Both the position numbers and the translations under genes were made by a program. The notes beneath the pieces were generated by a model. The model saw nothing but the letters and a program-made list of their open reading frames with translations. It ran no database searches and had not been told where the DNA came from. A stretch of 64,000 nucleotides of DNA from Cyanobium sp. FGCU6 (lineage in GTDB: Bacteria > Cyanobacteriota > Cyanobacteriia > PCC-6307 > Cyanobiaceae), in the NCBI GenBank assembly GCA_024958655.1, contig JANWUR010000009.1, positions 1 through 64,000 on the forward strand, read 5' to 3'. The stretch's first letter is position 1. Every line of letters begins with the position of its first letter. Positions 7,111 through 15,947 of the stretch are shown here, piece by piece.

Positions 7111-7407
7111 TCACAGATAGGAACCGGCCGCCATGGCGCCGATCAGGCCGGCGATCACGGCCTCCCCTGCCGGAGCGTGAAGGTAGAGCTCGGGCGTGGC
7201 ACCGCCGAGGGCATGGTTGGGGCGCCGCAACCAGCGGTCCACCCAGGCGGCGGCATCAAACGGCTCGGTATTGCCCGACTCGCGCAGCAACCGCTCCACC
7301 TGTTGGATCAAACGCTCCCGCGCGGCAGCGTCGTCTGGCACACCAACAGCGGCAGCAGCAGCGTCAGCTGGGAGCGGCTCGGCAGTGGCATCGGTGAGCG
7401 TTTCCAT
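7111..7407 (-). CDS. Xre/MbcA/ParS-type toxin-binding antitoxin (DUF2384)
   Basis: This 98-residue protein is encoded directly upstream of the RES-FGE toxin. Its C-terminal half is the toxin-binding domain of this family: WVDRWLRRPNHALGGATPE, ELYLHAPAGEAVIAGLIG and a final GSYL. The conserved LGG-x-x-P and the terminal G-x-Y-L would plug the RES active site. The N-terminal ~45 residues are Ala/Asp-rich with a helical stretch (RERLIQQVERLLRESGN) and no convincing Xre helix-turn-helix, so autoregulation by DNA binding is uncertain. The gene is divergent to the coiled-coil gene at 7563; the ~155-base gap would hold both promoters. Confidence 0.9.
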   Translation of the reverse strand: METLTDATAEPLPADAAAAAVGVPDDAAARERLIQQVERLLRESGNTEPFDAAAWVDRWLRRPNHALGGATPELYLHAPAGEAVIAGLIGAMAAGSYL

Positions 7408-7562
7408 GACTGCAGTATGGCGTGAATGGCCAGGCTGAGCCGCTCCAGCTGGAACGTAGCTTCATTCCCCGTGGTAGGCCCCGCTGCTGCTGCTGTGACA
7501 AGTGGTGGCACTTGGTTGTGGGGGCTCGCTGTGCCCTCCCACCAACCGCAACCCGCCGCGCC

Positions 7563-8174
7563 GTGCCAGCACCGCCCTCAGCCCCGGCCCCGCCTTCGAG
7601 CGGCAGCGCCATGCCGCCACTTCCGCCAGAATCATCAGCAACACAACTCCGCTGGCTGGGCCTCGATCCGCCAGGGATCCTCCAAGCCCTAGTGGGCCTG
7701 ATCCTCGGCTTCATCGCCCTACTCACCTCCTATGACCACCTCTCCATCGCCGGCCGCAGTTTCCCACTCCCCCAGCAATGGGGAATCCCTTGCATCGCTG
7801 CCTCGGTGGCGACAGTTTTTGTCGATGCTCAATTGGCGACGCGATCCCGGCTACGATCAGAGCATCGTGCTGCACGAGCAGCGCAGGATTCAGCACGAAC
7901 AGCGGATGAAACAGCTCGAGAGCGACATCTTGCGCGTGAGGAGCGACAGAGAGCTGATCGAGAGCGAGATTCTGCAAATCGAGAAAGAAACCGAGCAGCT
8001 GAGGCAAGAGACCGCCAGGTTGAGGCAGCTGAACGCCAGAGAGAAAGCCTTGAGCGCCTTGATCAGGCAGCACTGCTTTCCGCCCGAGTGCAGCTCGATC
8101 CCTCCGCAGGCAACCGAGAGCGATTGCGAATCTTCCTGGAGCTGATGGGGCGGCGGCCGGTGGATGAATCCTGA
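7563..8174 (+). CDS. Membrane-anchored coiled-coil protein, copy 2
   Basis: The function is not recognised. The GTG start at 7563 gives VPAPPSAPAPP; the ATG at 7611 is an alternative. The order is a Pro-rich lead, a hydrophobic helix (LQALVGLILGFIALLTSY), a second hydrophobic segment (WGIPCIAASVATVFVDAQL), then ~90 residues of Arg/Glu/Ala-rich repeats (for example RERNRAAEARDRQ) typical of a long coiled coil, and an amphipathic tail (RLRIFLELM). It is the longer of two paralogues. Within the coiled-coil part, a second forward frame from the ATG at 7732 to 8145 has more normal third-position GC and reads as a coiled coil too, so the correct frame for this part is open to question. The 145 bases after it lead to hsdM and hold no clear gene. 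Confidence 0.6.
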   Translation: MPAPPSAPAPPSSGSAMPPLPPESSATQLRWLGLDPPGILQALVGLILGFIALLTSYDHLSIAGRSFPLPQQWGIPCIAASVATVFVDAQLATRSRLRSEHRAARAAQDSARTADETARERHLAREERQRADRERDSANRERNRAAEARDRQVEAAERQRESLERLDQAALLSARVQLDPSAGNRERLRIFLELMGRRPVDES

Positions 8175-8319
8175 TCGTTGCCGCAGTGCGTCAGCCGCAG
8201 GAGGCAGCGTTGGTTACCTCGATTGAAGCCAGTACGAGGGGGTGTAGACGGCTGCACTAGGTTGACGACTGGCCCCAGGCTCCGAGTTCTGAGAGGATGG
8301 CCTCACCGCCAGGCCCCTG

Positions 8320-10428
8320 TTGTTCGCGTCCCAAGATCCAGCCAATCTCGCCGACCAGGGCGATTCAGCCAGCGATCTGGGCGACACGTTGCTGGAACTG
8401 CTGCCGGCCGATGGCGGCAGCCTCGGCAACCAGGCCGCCCTGGAGGCGTTGCGCCGGGCCACGGGCGAGGCGGTGAGCCAGCAGGCCTATGAGGCGGCCC
8501 GCGAGCGGCTGGCGGCGATCGGCCTGATCCGCAAGGGCCGGGGCCGGGGCGGTTCGATTGCCCTGGCGGAGGGCAGCGCCACCAGCGAGCGGCCGGCGGC
8601 GGGGGCGCAAAGGGTGCCCCTGCCGCGCTCTGCGACCCGCGATCGCCAGGCGGGCGGCCCAGGCGCCGGCAATGGCAATGGCAGCGCAGCGGCCCCGATC
8701 TTCCAGATCGGCCAACAACTCACCCTCTCCCAACTGGAATCGTTTCTCTGGAAGAGCGCCGACATCCTGCGGGGCAGCATGGATGCCTCCGAGTTCAAGG
8801 ACTACATCTTCGGGATGCTGTTCCTCAAGCGGCTATCGGATGCGTTTGAGGAGGCCCGGGAGGGCGTGATCCGCTACTACCTGGGCAAGGGCCAAACCCA
8901 GGAGCGCGCTGAGACCCTGGCGGAAGATCACGACGAATACGACAAGACCTTCTATGTGCCCGAGCGGGCACGCTGGCGCAACCTCAAGGATCTCAAGCAC
9001 GACATCGGCGCCGAGCTGATGAAGGCCACCGATGCAATCGAAGAGTTGAACCCGATGCTAGAGGGGGTGCTGAGCGCGATCGATTTCAACAACAAGAACA
9101 AACTCAACGACCGCAAACTCAGGGATCTGCTCTCGCACTACAGCACGTTCCGCCTGCGCAACGAGGATTTCGAGCGCCCGGATCTGCTGGGTGCGGCCTA
9201 TGAGTATCTGATCAAGATGTTCGCCGATTCAGCGGGCAAGAAGGGGGGCGAGTTCTACACGCCGGCGGAGGTGGTGCGGCTGCTGATCGCGTTGATCAAG
9301 CCGCGGGCGGGGATGATGGTGCTCGATCCCACCTGCGGATCGGGGGGCATGTTGATCCACACCCGCAACTATCTAGCGGAGCACGGCGAGAACCCGGCGA
9401 ACCTGCAGCTATTCGGGCAGGAGATGAACCGCAGCACCTGGGCGATCTGCAAGCTGAACATGTTTCTGCACGGCATCTTCAGTGCCGACATCCGCAGTGG
9501 CGACACCCTGGGCGACCCGAGGCATCTCCAGGATGGCGAGCTGATGCGCTTCCACCGGGTGATCGCCAATCCGCCCTTCTCGCTGAAGAACTGGGGCCGG
9601 GATCTGGCCGAACACGACCGCTACGGCCGCTATCGCTATGGCCTGCCGCCCAAGGATGCGGGCGACCTGGCGTTTGTGCAGCACATGATCGCCTCGCTGA
9701 ATCAGGAGGGCGTGATGGGGGTGGTGGTGCCCCATGGCGTGCTGTTCCGCGGCGGGCAGGAGGGCGAGATCCGCAAGGGCATCCTGGAAGACGATCTGAT
9801 CGAAGCGGTGATCGGTCTGCCGTCGGGGTTGTTCTACGGCACCGGCATTCCTGCCGCCCTGCTGATCCTCAACAAGAGCAAGCCGGCCGAGCGCCAGGGC
9901 AAGGTGCTGTTCATCAACGCCGAGCTCCACTACCAGGAGGGCAAGAATCAAAACATCCTCCGGGAGCAGGACATCGCCAAGGTGGTGGACTGCTTCGAGG
10001 CCTACAACGAAATCAAGCGCTTCTCACGGGTGGTGCCGCTCGAAGAGATCCGCGCGAACGACCACAACCTCAACATCCGCCGCTACGCCGACACCTCACC
10101 ACCACCAGAACCCTTTGATGTGCGTGGCATCCTGCATGGTGGGGTGCCGATCAAGGAGATTGAGAGCGAGTTCATCCAGGAGATCCTGGAGGGGTTTGAT
10201 GTGAGCGCGGTGCTGGTGCCGAAGGATGGGGAGTATCTGAAGTTTCGGGACGACATCACTGAGAAGGCGCAGATCCGGCAGCATCTGGGCACTGCCTCGG
10301 ATGCGGTGATACAGCAGGTTGAGCGGTGGTGGGAGAAGTATGGGGTGTCGCTGGCGCAGATTAATGCGGAGGTGAAGGAGGCGGAGGCGGTGATGCATGG
10401 GTATTTGCAGGAGTTGGGATATGAGTGA
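8320..10428 (+). CDS. hsdM: Type I restriction-modification methyltransferase subunit HsdM with N-terminal winged-helix extension
   Basis: This is the N6-adenine methyltransferase subunit of a type I R-M system. The 702-residue reading uses the TTG at 8320; an in-frame stop lies just upstream and no ATG occurs before the N-terminal domain. Residues ~18-85 look like a winged helix ([18 protein letters not shown] and [14 protein letters not shown]), followed by a Gly/Ala linker. The HsdM N-terminal domain starts near [17 protein letters not shown]. The SAM-binding motif is DPTCGSGGM (about 337) and the catalytic motif is NPPF (about 416). [11 protein letters not shown] precedes the SAM site, as in the family. 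Typical HsdM proteins are ~500-550 residues; the excess is the N-terminal wHTH and a C-terminal helical extension. Its stop overlaps the hsdS start by 8 bases. Confidence 0.93.
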   Translation: MFASQDPANLADQGDSASDLGDTLLELLPADGGSLGNQAALEALRRATGEAVSQQAYEAARERLAAIGLIRKGRGRGGSIALAEGSATSERPAAGAQRVPLPRSATRDRQAGGPGAGNGNGSAAAPIFQIGQQLTLSQLESFLWKSADILRGSMDASEFKDYIFGMLFLKRLSDAFEEAREGVIRYYLGKGQTQERAETLAEDHDEYDKTFYVPERARWRNLKDLKHDIGAELMKATDAIEELNPMLEGVLSAIDFNNKNKLNDRKLRDLLSHYSTFRLRNEDFERPDLLGAAYEYLIKMFADSAGKKGGEFYTPAEVVRLLIALIKPRAGMMVLDPTCGSGGMLIHTRNYLAEHGENPANLQLFGQEMNRSTWAICKLNMFLHGIFSADIRSGDTLGDPRHLQDGELMRFHRVIANPPFSLKNWGRDLAEHDRYGRYRYGLPPKDAGDLAFVQHMIASLNQEGVMGVVVPHGVLFRGGQEGEIRKGILEDDLIEAVIGLPSGLFYGTGIPAALLILNKSKPAERQGKVLFINAELHYQEGKNQNILREQDIAKVVDCFEAYNEIKRFSRVVPLEEIRANDHNLNIRRYADTSPPPEPFDVRGILHGGVPIKEIESEFIQEILEGFDVSAVLVPKDGEYLKFRDDITEKAQIRQHLGTASDAVIQQVERWWEKYGVSLAQINAEVKEAEAVMHGYLQELGYE

Positions 10429-11599
10429 AACAAGAACGATATACAGACTAAGAGATGTTCTTGAGGTTGCCAGATCCCCGATAGTCATGAAAGATGAAGA
10501 TGATTACATGCTGGCAAGCATTAGACGCAGAAACGGCGGAATGTTTGACAGAGAGACCAAGAAGGGCAGGGAAATCCTCACAAAGACACTCAACAGAGTT
10601 ATTCCAGGATCTTTTGTGATATCCAAAATGCAAGTTGTACATGGGGCATGCGGGATGGCACCCCTTGATTTTGGCGACAGATGCATCTCAGCATCATATA
10701 CATCGCTTCTTCCAACAGAACCGCAAAGAATAGACATCGGGTACCTAGATGCATACGCCACAACGAAACAGTCATATGATGCGTTTTTCAGGGCAAGTCA
10801 TGGAGTGCATATAGAAAAAATGACTTTCAACCTGGAAGAGTGGTTGAATGGAGAGATTGAACTTCCCCCACTCCCCGAGCAGAAGAAGATCGCCGAGATA
10901 CTGTCTGGGATTGACAAGGCTATCAATAAGATATTGCAAGCAATTGCGAAGTCGGAAATCACGCTGACTGGAGTATTTGCTAATTTGGACTTTATAGCAA
11001 GTTCAGGCAAGAGCGGCACCCTTGGAGAGGTGGCAAGGGTACAGAACGGGTACGCTTTCCAAAGTTCAATATTTTCAGAAGACCCCGCAGACATTCCGCT
11101 TGTTCGCATTTCTAATATTTCAGGAGGCGAGGTAGATATATCTAAGTCAAAGAGGATTCCAAGAGGAATTGCCCCTTCAGATGAGTACAGAGTCAATAAG
11201 GGCGACATCTTGATTGCGATGTCAGGAGCAACTACAGGCAAGATCGGCAAGTACCAAGGGGACGCCTTCTGCTTGCTCAATCAGCGAGTCGGAAAATTTG
11301 TATTTCGCCCAGGAAGCGACAGCGCCACCTATGTAACACAACTTCTCCTATCTGGTTTCCTTGAGAGTCGCATTCTTGCCAAGGCAGCAGGAGGAGCGCA
11401 ACCCAATATCAGCGGCAAAGGAATAGAGGATATTAACATCCCCTTCCCAGATGCAGCAGATCAAGGGAAATATGGAGGTGCGATCAAAGAACTTTTACGG
11501 GTCAATTCTAGAAGAAGAATTCTTGTTGAGAAATATCAGCATTTAAAAGACTCAATAACATCAGATCTCCTCTCCGGCCGCAAGCGGGTCACCGTCTAA
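10421..11599 (+). CDS. hsdS: Type I restriction-modification specificity subunit HsdS
   Basis: This 392-residue protein uses the ATG inside the end of hsdM ([14 protein letters not shown]). There are two target-recognition domains. TRD1 ends in the conserved [19 protein letters not shown] helix start; TRD2 begins [18 protein letters not shown] and carries [19 protein letters not shown] final spacer helix ends in [15 protein letters not shown]. Methylation and cleavage specificity depend on this subunit. Base composition is far more AT-rich than both hsdM and hsdR, with Lys, Ile, Ser and Asn codons replacing the usual Ala/Arg/Gly. That is expected for a specificity gene exchanged by recombination or transfer. 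Its stop lies 2 bases before hsdR. Confidence 0.93.
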   Translation: MSETRTIYRLRDVLEVARSPIVMKDEDDYMLASIRRRNGGMFDRETKKGREILTKTLNRVIPGSFVISKMQVVHGACGMAPLDFGDRCISASYTSLLPTEPQRIDIGYLDAYATTKQSYDAFFRASHGVHIEKMTFNLEEWLNGEIELPPLPEQKKIAEILSGIDKAINKILQAIAKSEITLTGVFANLDFIASSGKSGTLGEVARVQNGYAFQSSIFSEDPADIPLVRISNISGGEVDISKSKRIPRGIAPSDEYRVNKGDILIAMSGATTGKIGKYQGDAFCLLNQRVGKFVFRPGSDSATYVTQLLLSGFLESRILAKAAGGAQPNISGKGIEDINIPFPDAADQGKYGGAIKELLRVNSRRRILVEKYQHLKDSITSDLLSGRKRVTV

Positions 11600-11601
11600 C
11601 C

Positions 11602-14577
11602 ATGGCCAACGACGAACGCCAACACGTCGAACTCCCCGCCCTGGAGCAACTCCAGGCCCTCGGCTGGACCCACCTCGATGGCACCACGCTCGTTCCCGGC
11701 AGCACCAACCACCGCTCCTCCCTCAAAGATGTAGTCCTCACGCCCAACCTGGAGCAGGCGATCCAACGCATCAACCCCTGGATCAGCGCCGACAACCTCC
11801 GCAAGGTGGTCCGGGAAGTGTCCGTGATTCCAGCCTCCAGCCTGATGGAGGCCAATCAATGGTTCTGGGAACGCCTCACCCAATACTTCAGCGTGGAGCA
11901 GGATCTGGGCAGTGGTCGCCGCGGGCAGACCGTGAAACTAATCGACTTTGAGAACCACAGCAACAACGAGTTTCTGTGCATCGATCAACTCAAATTTCAG
12001 GGTTCGTCGCAAGCCATCATCCCCGACATCACGCTCTACGTGAATGGCTTGCCCCTGGGCGTGATCGAGTGCAAATCCCCCTATGTGACCGATCCGATGA
12101 CGGAGGGGATCAACCAACTCCGCCGCTACGCCAACCTGCGCAACCCCGGCGCCACGGAAGGCTGCGAGAAACTCTTCCACTACAACCAGGTGATGATCGC
12201 CACCCATCGCGATGTGGCACGGGTGGGCACCATCTCCTCCACCATGGAACACTACCTGGAGTGGAAGGATCCCTATCCGCTCAGCTTGAAAGAGCTGGGC
12301 GAGACTCCCCATTCGCAGCAGGTGTTGATCCAGGGGCTGCTGGCCCCCGCCAACTTCCTCGATCTCATTTTGAACTTCACCATCTTCGAAACCGAGAGCG
12401 GCCGCACGATCAAGAAGATCGCTCGCTATCAGCAGTTTCGGGCGGTGCAGAAAACCATCCTGCGCCTCAAGCAAGGCGCCGATCGCAAGGCCAAAGGGGG
12501 CGTGATCTGGGCCACGCAGGGATCCGGCAAGTCGCTCACGATGGTGTTCCTCACCCTCAAGATCCGCCGCGATCCCCTGCTGCGCACCTACAAGCTGGTA
12601 TTCCTCACCGACCGCACCCAGCTCGATGGGCAACTCACCGCCACCTTCCGCGATGCCCAGGGCGAAACGGTGCTCAATGCCAAGTCCGTGGGCCATCTCA
12701 AGGAGCTGCTCGCCAAAGATGGCTCCGATCTGATCACCGCCACGATCCAGAAGGCCCAGGCCGGCGAACTGGGCACGGTGTGCCTCAATGCCTCCGCCAA
12801 CATCATCGTGCTGGCCGATGAAGCCCACCGCACGCAATACGGCGCGCTGGGTGCCTCGATCAATGCGGCGCTGCCCAATGCCCCCAAGATCGCCTTCACC
12901 GGCACGCCGCTGATGAAGGTGGAGAAAATCACCACCACCAACGAGTTCGGCCCCTACATCGACACCTACACGATCGAGCAGGCCGTGATCGATGGCGCCA
13001 CCGTGCAGATCATCTATGAGGGCCGCGAAGCTAAAACCAAGGTGACAGGCGACTCCCTCGATGCCCTCTTCGATCGCTACTTCGCCGACAGAACGCCAGA
13101 GGAGCAGGCCGAGATCAAGCGCAAGTACGGCACAGAGCGTGCTGTGCTGCAGGCACCGCAACGGCTGGAATGGGTGGGGCTGGATATGGTTGAGCACTTC
13201 CGCAGCACGATCCTGCCCAACGGCTTCAAGGGGATTGTTGTGGCGGGCAGCAGACGAGCAGCCGTGCTCCTCAAGGAGCAACTTGACAAGAACCCAGAAG
13301 CGCCTGAATCGGCAGTAATCATCTCTGGGATGCACAACGATGAAGAGATCTACAGAAAATGGACCAATCCTGCTGATCACAAAGCCGCGATCGAAAACTT
13401 CAAGAAGCCGCTGAGCGAGCATCCGCTCTCATTGCTGATCGTGAAAGACATGCTGCTCACCGGCTTTGACGCGCCGATCTGCCAGGTGATGTATCTCGAT
13501 CGCAAACTCACCGATCACACGTTGCTGCAGGCCATCGCCCGCGTCAATCGCACCGCCGCCAACAAGCACTGCGGCTACATCGTGGATTACTACGGCCTCA
13601 CCGATTACCTCGCCGAAGCCCTCAAGGCCTTCTCCGCCAGCGAGGTGGAAGGTGCCCTCAGGAGCCTCAAGGATGAAATCCCCAACCTCCAAGCCGCCCA
13701 CACCCGCGTGCTGCAGCACCTCAGGGGCCTCGATCTACAGAACATCGAGGCCTGCATCGAGCGATTTGCCGACGAACTGAAACGCCAGCGCTTCGAGGCC
13801 GATTTCCGCTCCTTCGCCAAACAGGTGGAGATCGTGCTGCCCGATCCCGCAGCCCTGCCGTTCCTCCCCGATCTCAAGGCCCTGGGCAAGCTGATCATCG
13901 GCTGCCGCAATCGCTACCGGGATGAACACCTGAACATCGTGGGCTGCGGCGAGAAAGTGCGCGCCCTGATCGAGGAGCACGTGCGCGCCACCGGCGTGGA
14001 TCCCCGCGTGCCGCCCACCAAGCTGTTTGATGTGGAGTTCAAGAAGCTACTGGCTGCTCAGACCAGCGATCGGGCCAAAGCCTCCGAGGTGGAACACGCC
14101 ATCAAGGCCCACCTCAAGCTGAAGCTGGAGGATGATCCTGAGTATTACCAGAGCCTCTCTCGCCGCCTGGAGCAGATCATTCAGAAGTACGAAAACAAAT
14201 GGGCAGAGCTGGTGCAGCAACTGCTGCTGTTTCGCGATGGCATGGAGCAGCAGCGCAGCCAGCAGGCCAGCGATCTGGGGCTGAGCGACACCGAGTTCGC
14301 CTTCCATGGCGTACTCCTGGCCGAGATCGCCAGAGCCAGCGGCGAGGAGGCGCTGGATGAGCACACCCATGAGCAGGTGCTGGCGCTATCCCGCGAGCTG
14401 GTGCGGGAGTTCGAGCAGGCCACCCGGATCGTGGGCTTCTTCGACAAGTGGGATGAGGTGACCCGCATCAAGCGGCAGATCAAGCGGGCGATCCTCGATC
14501 AACCGTTCGCCAGCAAGGAGCTGGTGGATGCGGTGACGCAGCGGTTCATGGAGCTGGGCAAGAGGCACTTCCGGTGA
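11602..14577 (+). CDS. hsdR: Type I restriction endonuclease subunit HsdR
   Basis: This is the 991-residue motor and nuclease subunit. The N-terminal PD-(D/E)xK nuclease is visible as IIPDITLYVNGLPLGVIECK (residues ~140-156) with the RRYAN stretch after it. The SF2 helicase follows: Walker A ATQGSGKSLTM (about 306-316), LVFLTDRTQLDGQL, the DEAH box in VLADEAHRTQYG (about 405), AFTGTPLM, and late motifs DMLLTGFDAP and QAIARVNRT. The C-terminal ~300 residues are helical and would bind the methylase core. It is intact with no missing motif. It starts 2 bases after hsdS and ends by overlapping the GTG of the metalloprotease gene, forming one four-gene operon. Confidence 0.95.
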   Translation: MANDERQHVELPALEQLQALGWTHLDGTTLVPGSTNHRSSLKDVVLTPNLEQAIQRINPWISADNLRKVVREVSVIPASSLMEANQWFWERLTQYFSVEQDLGSGRRGQTVKLIDFENHSNNEFLCIDQLKFQGSSQAIIPDITLYVNGLPLGVIECKSPYVTDPMTEGINQLRRYANLRNPGATEGCEKLFHYNQVMIATHRDVARVGTISSTMEHYLEWKDPYPLSLKELGETPHSQQVLIQGLLAPANFLDLILNFTIFETESGRTIKKIARYQQFRAVQKTILRLKQGADRKAKGGVIWATQGSGKSLTMVFLTLKIRRDPLLRTYKLVFLTDRTQLDGQLTATFRDAQGETVLNAKSVGHLKELLAKDGSDLITATIQKAQAGELGTVCLNASANIIVLADEAHRTQYGALGASINAALPNAPKIAFTGTPLMKVEKITTTNEFGPYIDTYTIEQAVIDGATVQIIYEGREAKTKVTGDSLDALFDRYFADRTPEEQAEIKRKYGTERAVLQAPQRLEWVGLDMVEHFRSTILPNGFKGIVVAGSRRAAVLLKEQLDKNPEAPESAVIISGMHNDEEIYRKWTNPADHKAAIENFKKPLSEHPLSLLIVKDMLLTGFDAPICQVMYLDRKLTDHTLLQAIARVNRTAANKHCGYIVDYYGLTDYLAEALKAFSASEVEGALRSLKDEIPNLQAAHTRVLQHLRGLDLQNIEACIERFADELKRQRFEADFRSFAKQVEIVLPDPAALPFLPDLKALGKLIIGCRNRYRDEHLNIVGCGEKVRALIEEHVRATGVDPRVPPTKLFDVEFKKLLAAQTSDRAKASEVEHAIKAHLKLKLEDDPEYYQSLSRRLEQIIQKYENKWAELVQQLLLFRDGMEQQRSQQASDLGLSDTEFAFHGVLLAEIARASGEEALDEHTHEQVLALSRELVREFEQATRIVGFFDKWDEVTRIKRQIKRAILDQPFASKELVDAVTQRFMELGKRHFR

Positions 14578-15314
14578 GCGCCATCCCTCAGGAGCTGCTG
14601 GGCCTGCGGGTGGCGGTGGTGCGCTCGCCGCGCCGCACGGCCGCGCTGCACATCGTGGGCTCGGAGCTGCAGGTGCGGGTGCCGCAGCACCTGGGGGATG
14701 AGCGGGTGGCGGCGATCCTGCAGCAGAAACGCCCCTGGATCCGCTCCAAGGTGGCCCAGCTGCAACAGCTGCCGCCCCATCGGCCCAGGGAAGCGGTGAG
14801 CGGTGAATCCTTCCCCTACCTCGGCCGCCACTACCGCCTCAAGGTGCAGGAAGGTCATCCGGTGGGAGTGTGCCTTTCCGGCGGAATCCTCAGGGCCACC
14901 GTTCGCCCCCGGGAGGTGGGAGAGCAGCGCGAAGCACGGATCCGCCACTACCTGGAGCAGTGGTATCGCGGCCGTGCCCTCGAACGCCTGCAGGACAAAG
15001 CCGATCGCTACGCCAGACAGATCGGCGTGTCACACGCTGGGGTGAGTGTCCGTGCCTTTCGCTCGCGCTGGGGCTCCTGTGACCAGCGCGGCCGAGTGGT
15101 GTTCAACTGGCACATCATCAAGGCCCCACACCCCATCGTGGATTATGTGGTGATCCATGAGTTGTGCCATCTGGTGCATGCCGATCATTCCAAACACTTC
15201 TGGCAGCTTGTCGAACGCCACTGCCCTGATTTCGCCGGCAGCAGATCCTGGCTGAAAGACAAGGCCCTGATCCTCCTGGGACAGTGCGCGGCAGGTCGCC
15301 CAGCTCAAGGCTGA
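14574..15314 (+). CDS. YgjP-type M48 metallopeptidase (DUF45)
   Basis: The GTG start overlaps the hsdR stop. The 246-residue protein has the YgjP/DUF45 pattern: an N-terminal strand region (VAVVRSPRRTAALHIVG), LGRHYRLKV, then FRSRWGSCDQRGRVVFN and the zinc site IHELCHLVHADHSKHFW. HExxH-like chemistry is kept as HELCH plus the downstream His in the HADHSKHFW segment. This family commonly sits at the end of type I restriction operons, where its role is unknown; regulated proteolysis of HsdR is one idea. Translational coupling to hsdR supports a link with the system. Confidence 0.88.
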   Translation: MSAIPQELLGLRVAVVRSPRRTAALHIVGSELQVRVPQHLGDERVAAILQQKRPWIRSKVAQLQQLPPHRPREAVSGESFPYLGRHYRLKVQEGHPVGVCLSGGILRATVRPREVGEQREARIRHYLEQWYRGRALERLQDKADRYARQIGVSHAGVSVRAFRSRWGSCDQRGRVVFNWHIIKAPHPIVDYVVIHELCHLVHADHSKHFWQLVERHCPDFAGSRSWLKDKALILLGQCAAGRPAQG

Positions 15315-15423
15315 GGTGAAACGGCTCAGGCAGGAGCTGGATCCTCTGGCCTTCGCTCAACACCCCCGGGTGAAGCTGCTCGCGGCGGTGATGGAGGGGA
15401 TCAGGGAGCGGATCGCCGGCTGA
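15271..15423 (+). pseudogene. Possible YhaV-type toxin fragment
   Basis: A short open stretch has no start codon and overlaps the end of the metalloprotease gene. It reads ARQVAQLKAEVKRLRQEL, then FAQHPRVKLLAAVMEGI, then RERIAG and a stop. The L-x-A-E-V-x-x-L-R and HP-x-x-K-L-x-A-A-V pattern resembles the N-terminal helices of YhaV-family toxins, whose remaining ~100 residues are absent. It fits a decayed toxin-antitoxin gene at the island border. It could be chance, as the fragment is only 50 residues. Confidence 0.35.
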
Positions 15424-15538
15424 TCCCTGCGCCAGCCGTTTTGCCCACTCGGGCCCCCTGCGGCGCTATGGCTGCCTCCAATGACGGCTCCGCCGTGTTC
15501 TCGCGCCTGGTGCAACGCGCGCTCGCCAGCGGGCGCTA

Positions 15539-15558
15539 GGAAGGAGGAGCCACCTTCC
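15539..15558 (+). promoter_or_regulatory. Ribosome-binding site inside a short hairpin before the universal stress gene
   Basis: A strong AAGGAGGA lies in an inverted repeat (GGAAGG ... CCTTCC, 6-bp stem, 8-base loop), 15 bases before the ATG at 15564. The stem would partly mask the Shine-Dalgarno and could damp translation. A tiny open frame of 23 codons (15468-15539) ends exactly at this hairpin; whether it is translated is unknown. Confidence 0.3.
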
Positions 15559-15563
15559 CCGCC

Positions 15564-15947
15564 ATGTTCGACACCATCCTGTTTCCCATCGACCAGAGCC
15601 GCCAGACGATGGACACGGCGGCGGTGGCCCTGCGTCTGGCCCAGCAGCACGACAGCCGGCTGGTGGTGCTGTCGGTGGTGGAGGCCGGTGAGGGGGCGAT
15701 GCACGACCCCACCGCCGTGAGCCAGCTGCTGGATCAGGCCCGCGCCAGCTTCGAGCAGGCGGGGGTGGCCTGCGAGGTGATTGAGCGGGAGGGTGTGCCT
15801 GCCTTTGTGATCGGTGATGTGGCCGACGAGATCAATGCCGACGTGATCGTGATGGGCACCCGCGGCATCACCCTCGAGGACGACCAGCAGAGCACCGCCG
15901 CCCGGGTGATCCAGCTGGCTCCCTGTCCCGTGCTGGTGGTGCCCTGA
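15564..15947 (+). CDS. Universal stress protein (UspA family)
   Basis: This 127-residue cytoplasmic protein has a single Usp fold. It begins MFDTILFPIDQSRQT, the first beta strand with its Asp, and holds the ATP-binding-type loop near the end as VMGTRGITLEDDQQ plus STAARVIQLAPCPVLVVP. The classical G-x2-G-x9-G-S/T is only partly kept (GTRG then QQSTAA), so nucleotide binding is plausible but not certain. Its stop overlaps the ATG of the downstream GTPase gene by one base (TGATG), indicating translational coupling. Confidence 0.9.
   Translation: MFDTILFPIDQSRQTMDTAAVALRLAQQHDSRLVVLSVVEAGEGAMHDPTAVSQLLDQARASFEQAGVACEVIEREGVPAFVIGDVADEINADVIVMGTRGITLEDDQQSTAARVIQLAPCPVLVVP

Larger units (their letters stand above)
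6842..8174. repeat. Intact copy 2 of the RES-Xre-coiled-coil block
   Basis: This is the full-length counterpart of the decayed copy at 4661-5676. It comprises the N-terminal part of the RES gene, the whole antitoxin gene and the divergent coiled-coil gene. The two copies are separated by the FGE half of the RES-FGE gene and about 100 bases of spacer. Confidence 0.85.

Noticed and set aside
4661..8174. Duplicated block as a transposon or insertion sequence
   Set aside because: No transposase, terminal inverted repeats or target-site duplication could be seen; it looks like segmental duplication.
11938..13422. 494-codon reverse frame inside hsdR
   Set aside because: Shadow; the nuclease and helicase motifs of HsdR are on the forward strand.
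15468..15539. 23-codon forward frame before the universal stress gene
   Set aside because: Too short to support as a gene; no ribosome site. Mentioned only as a possible leader.
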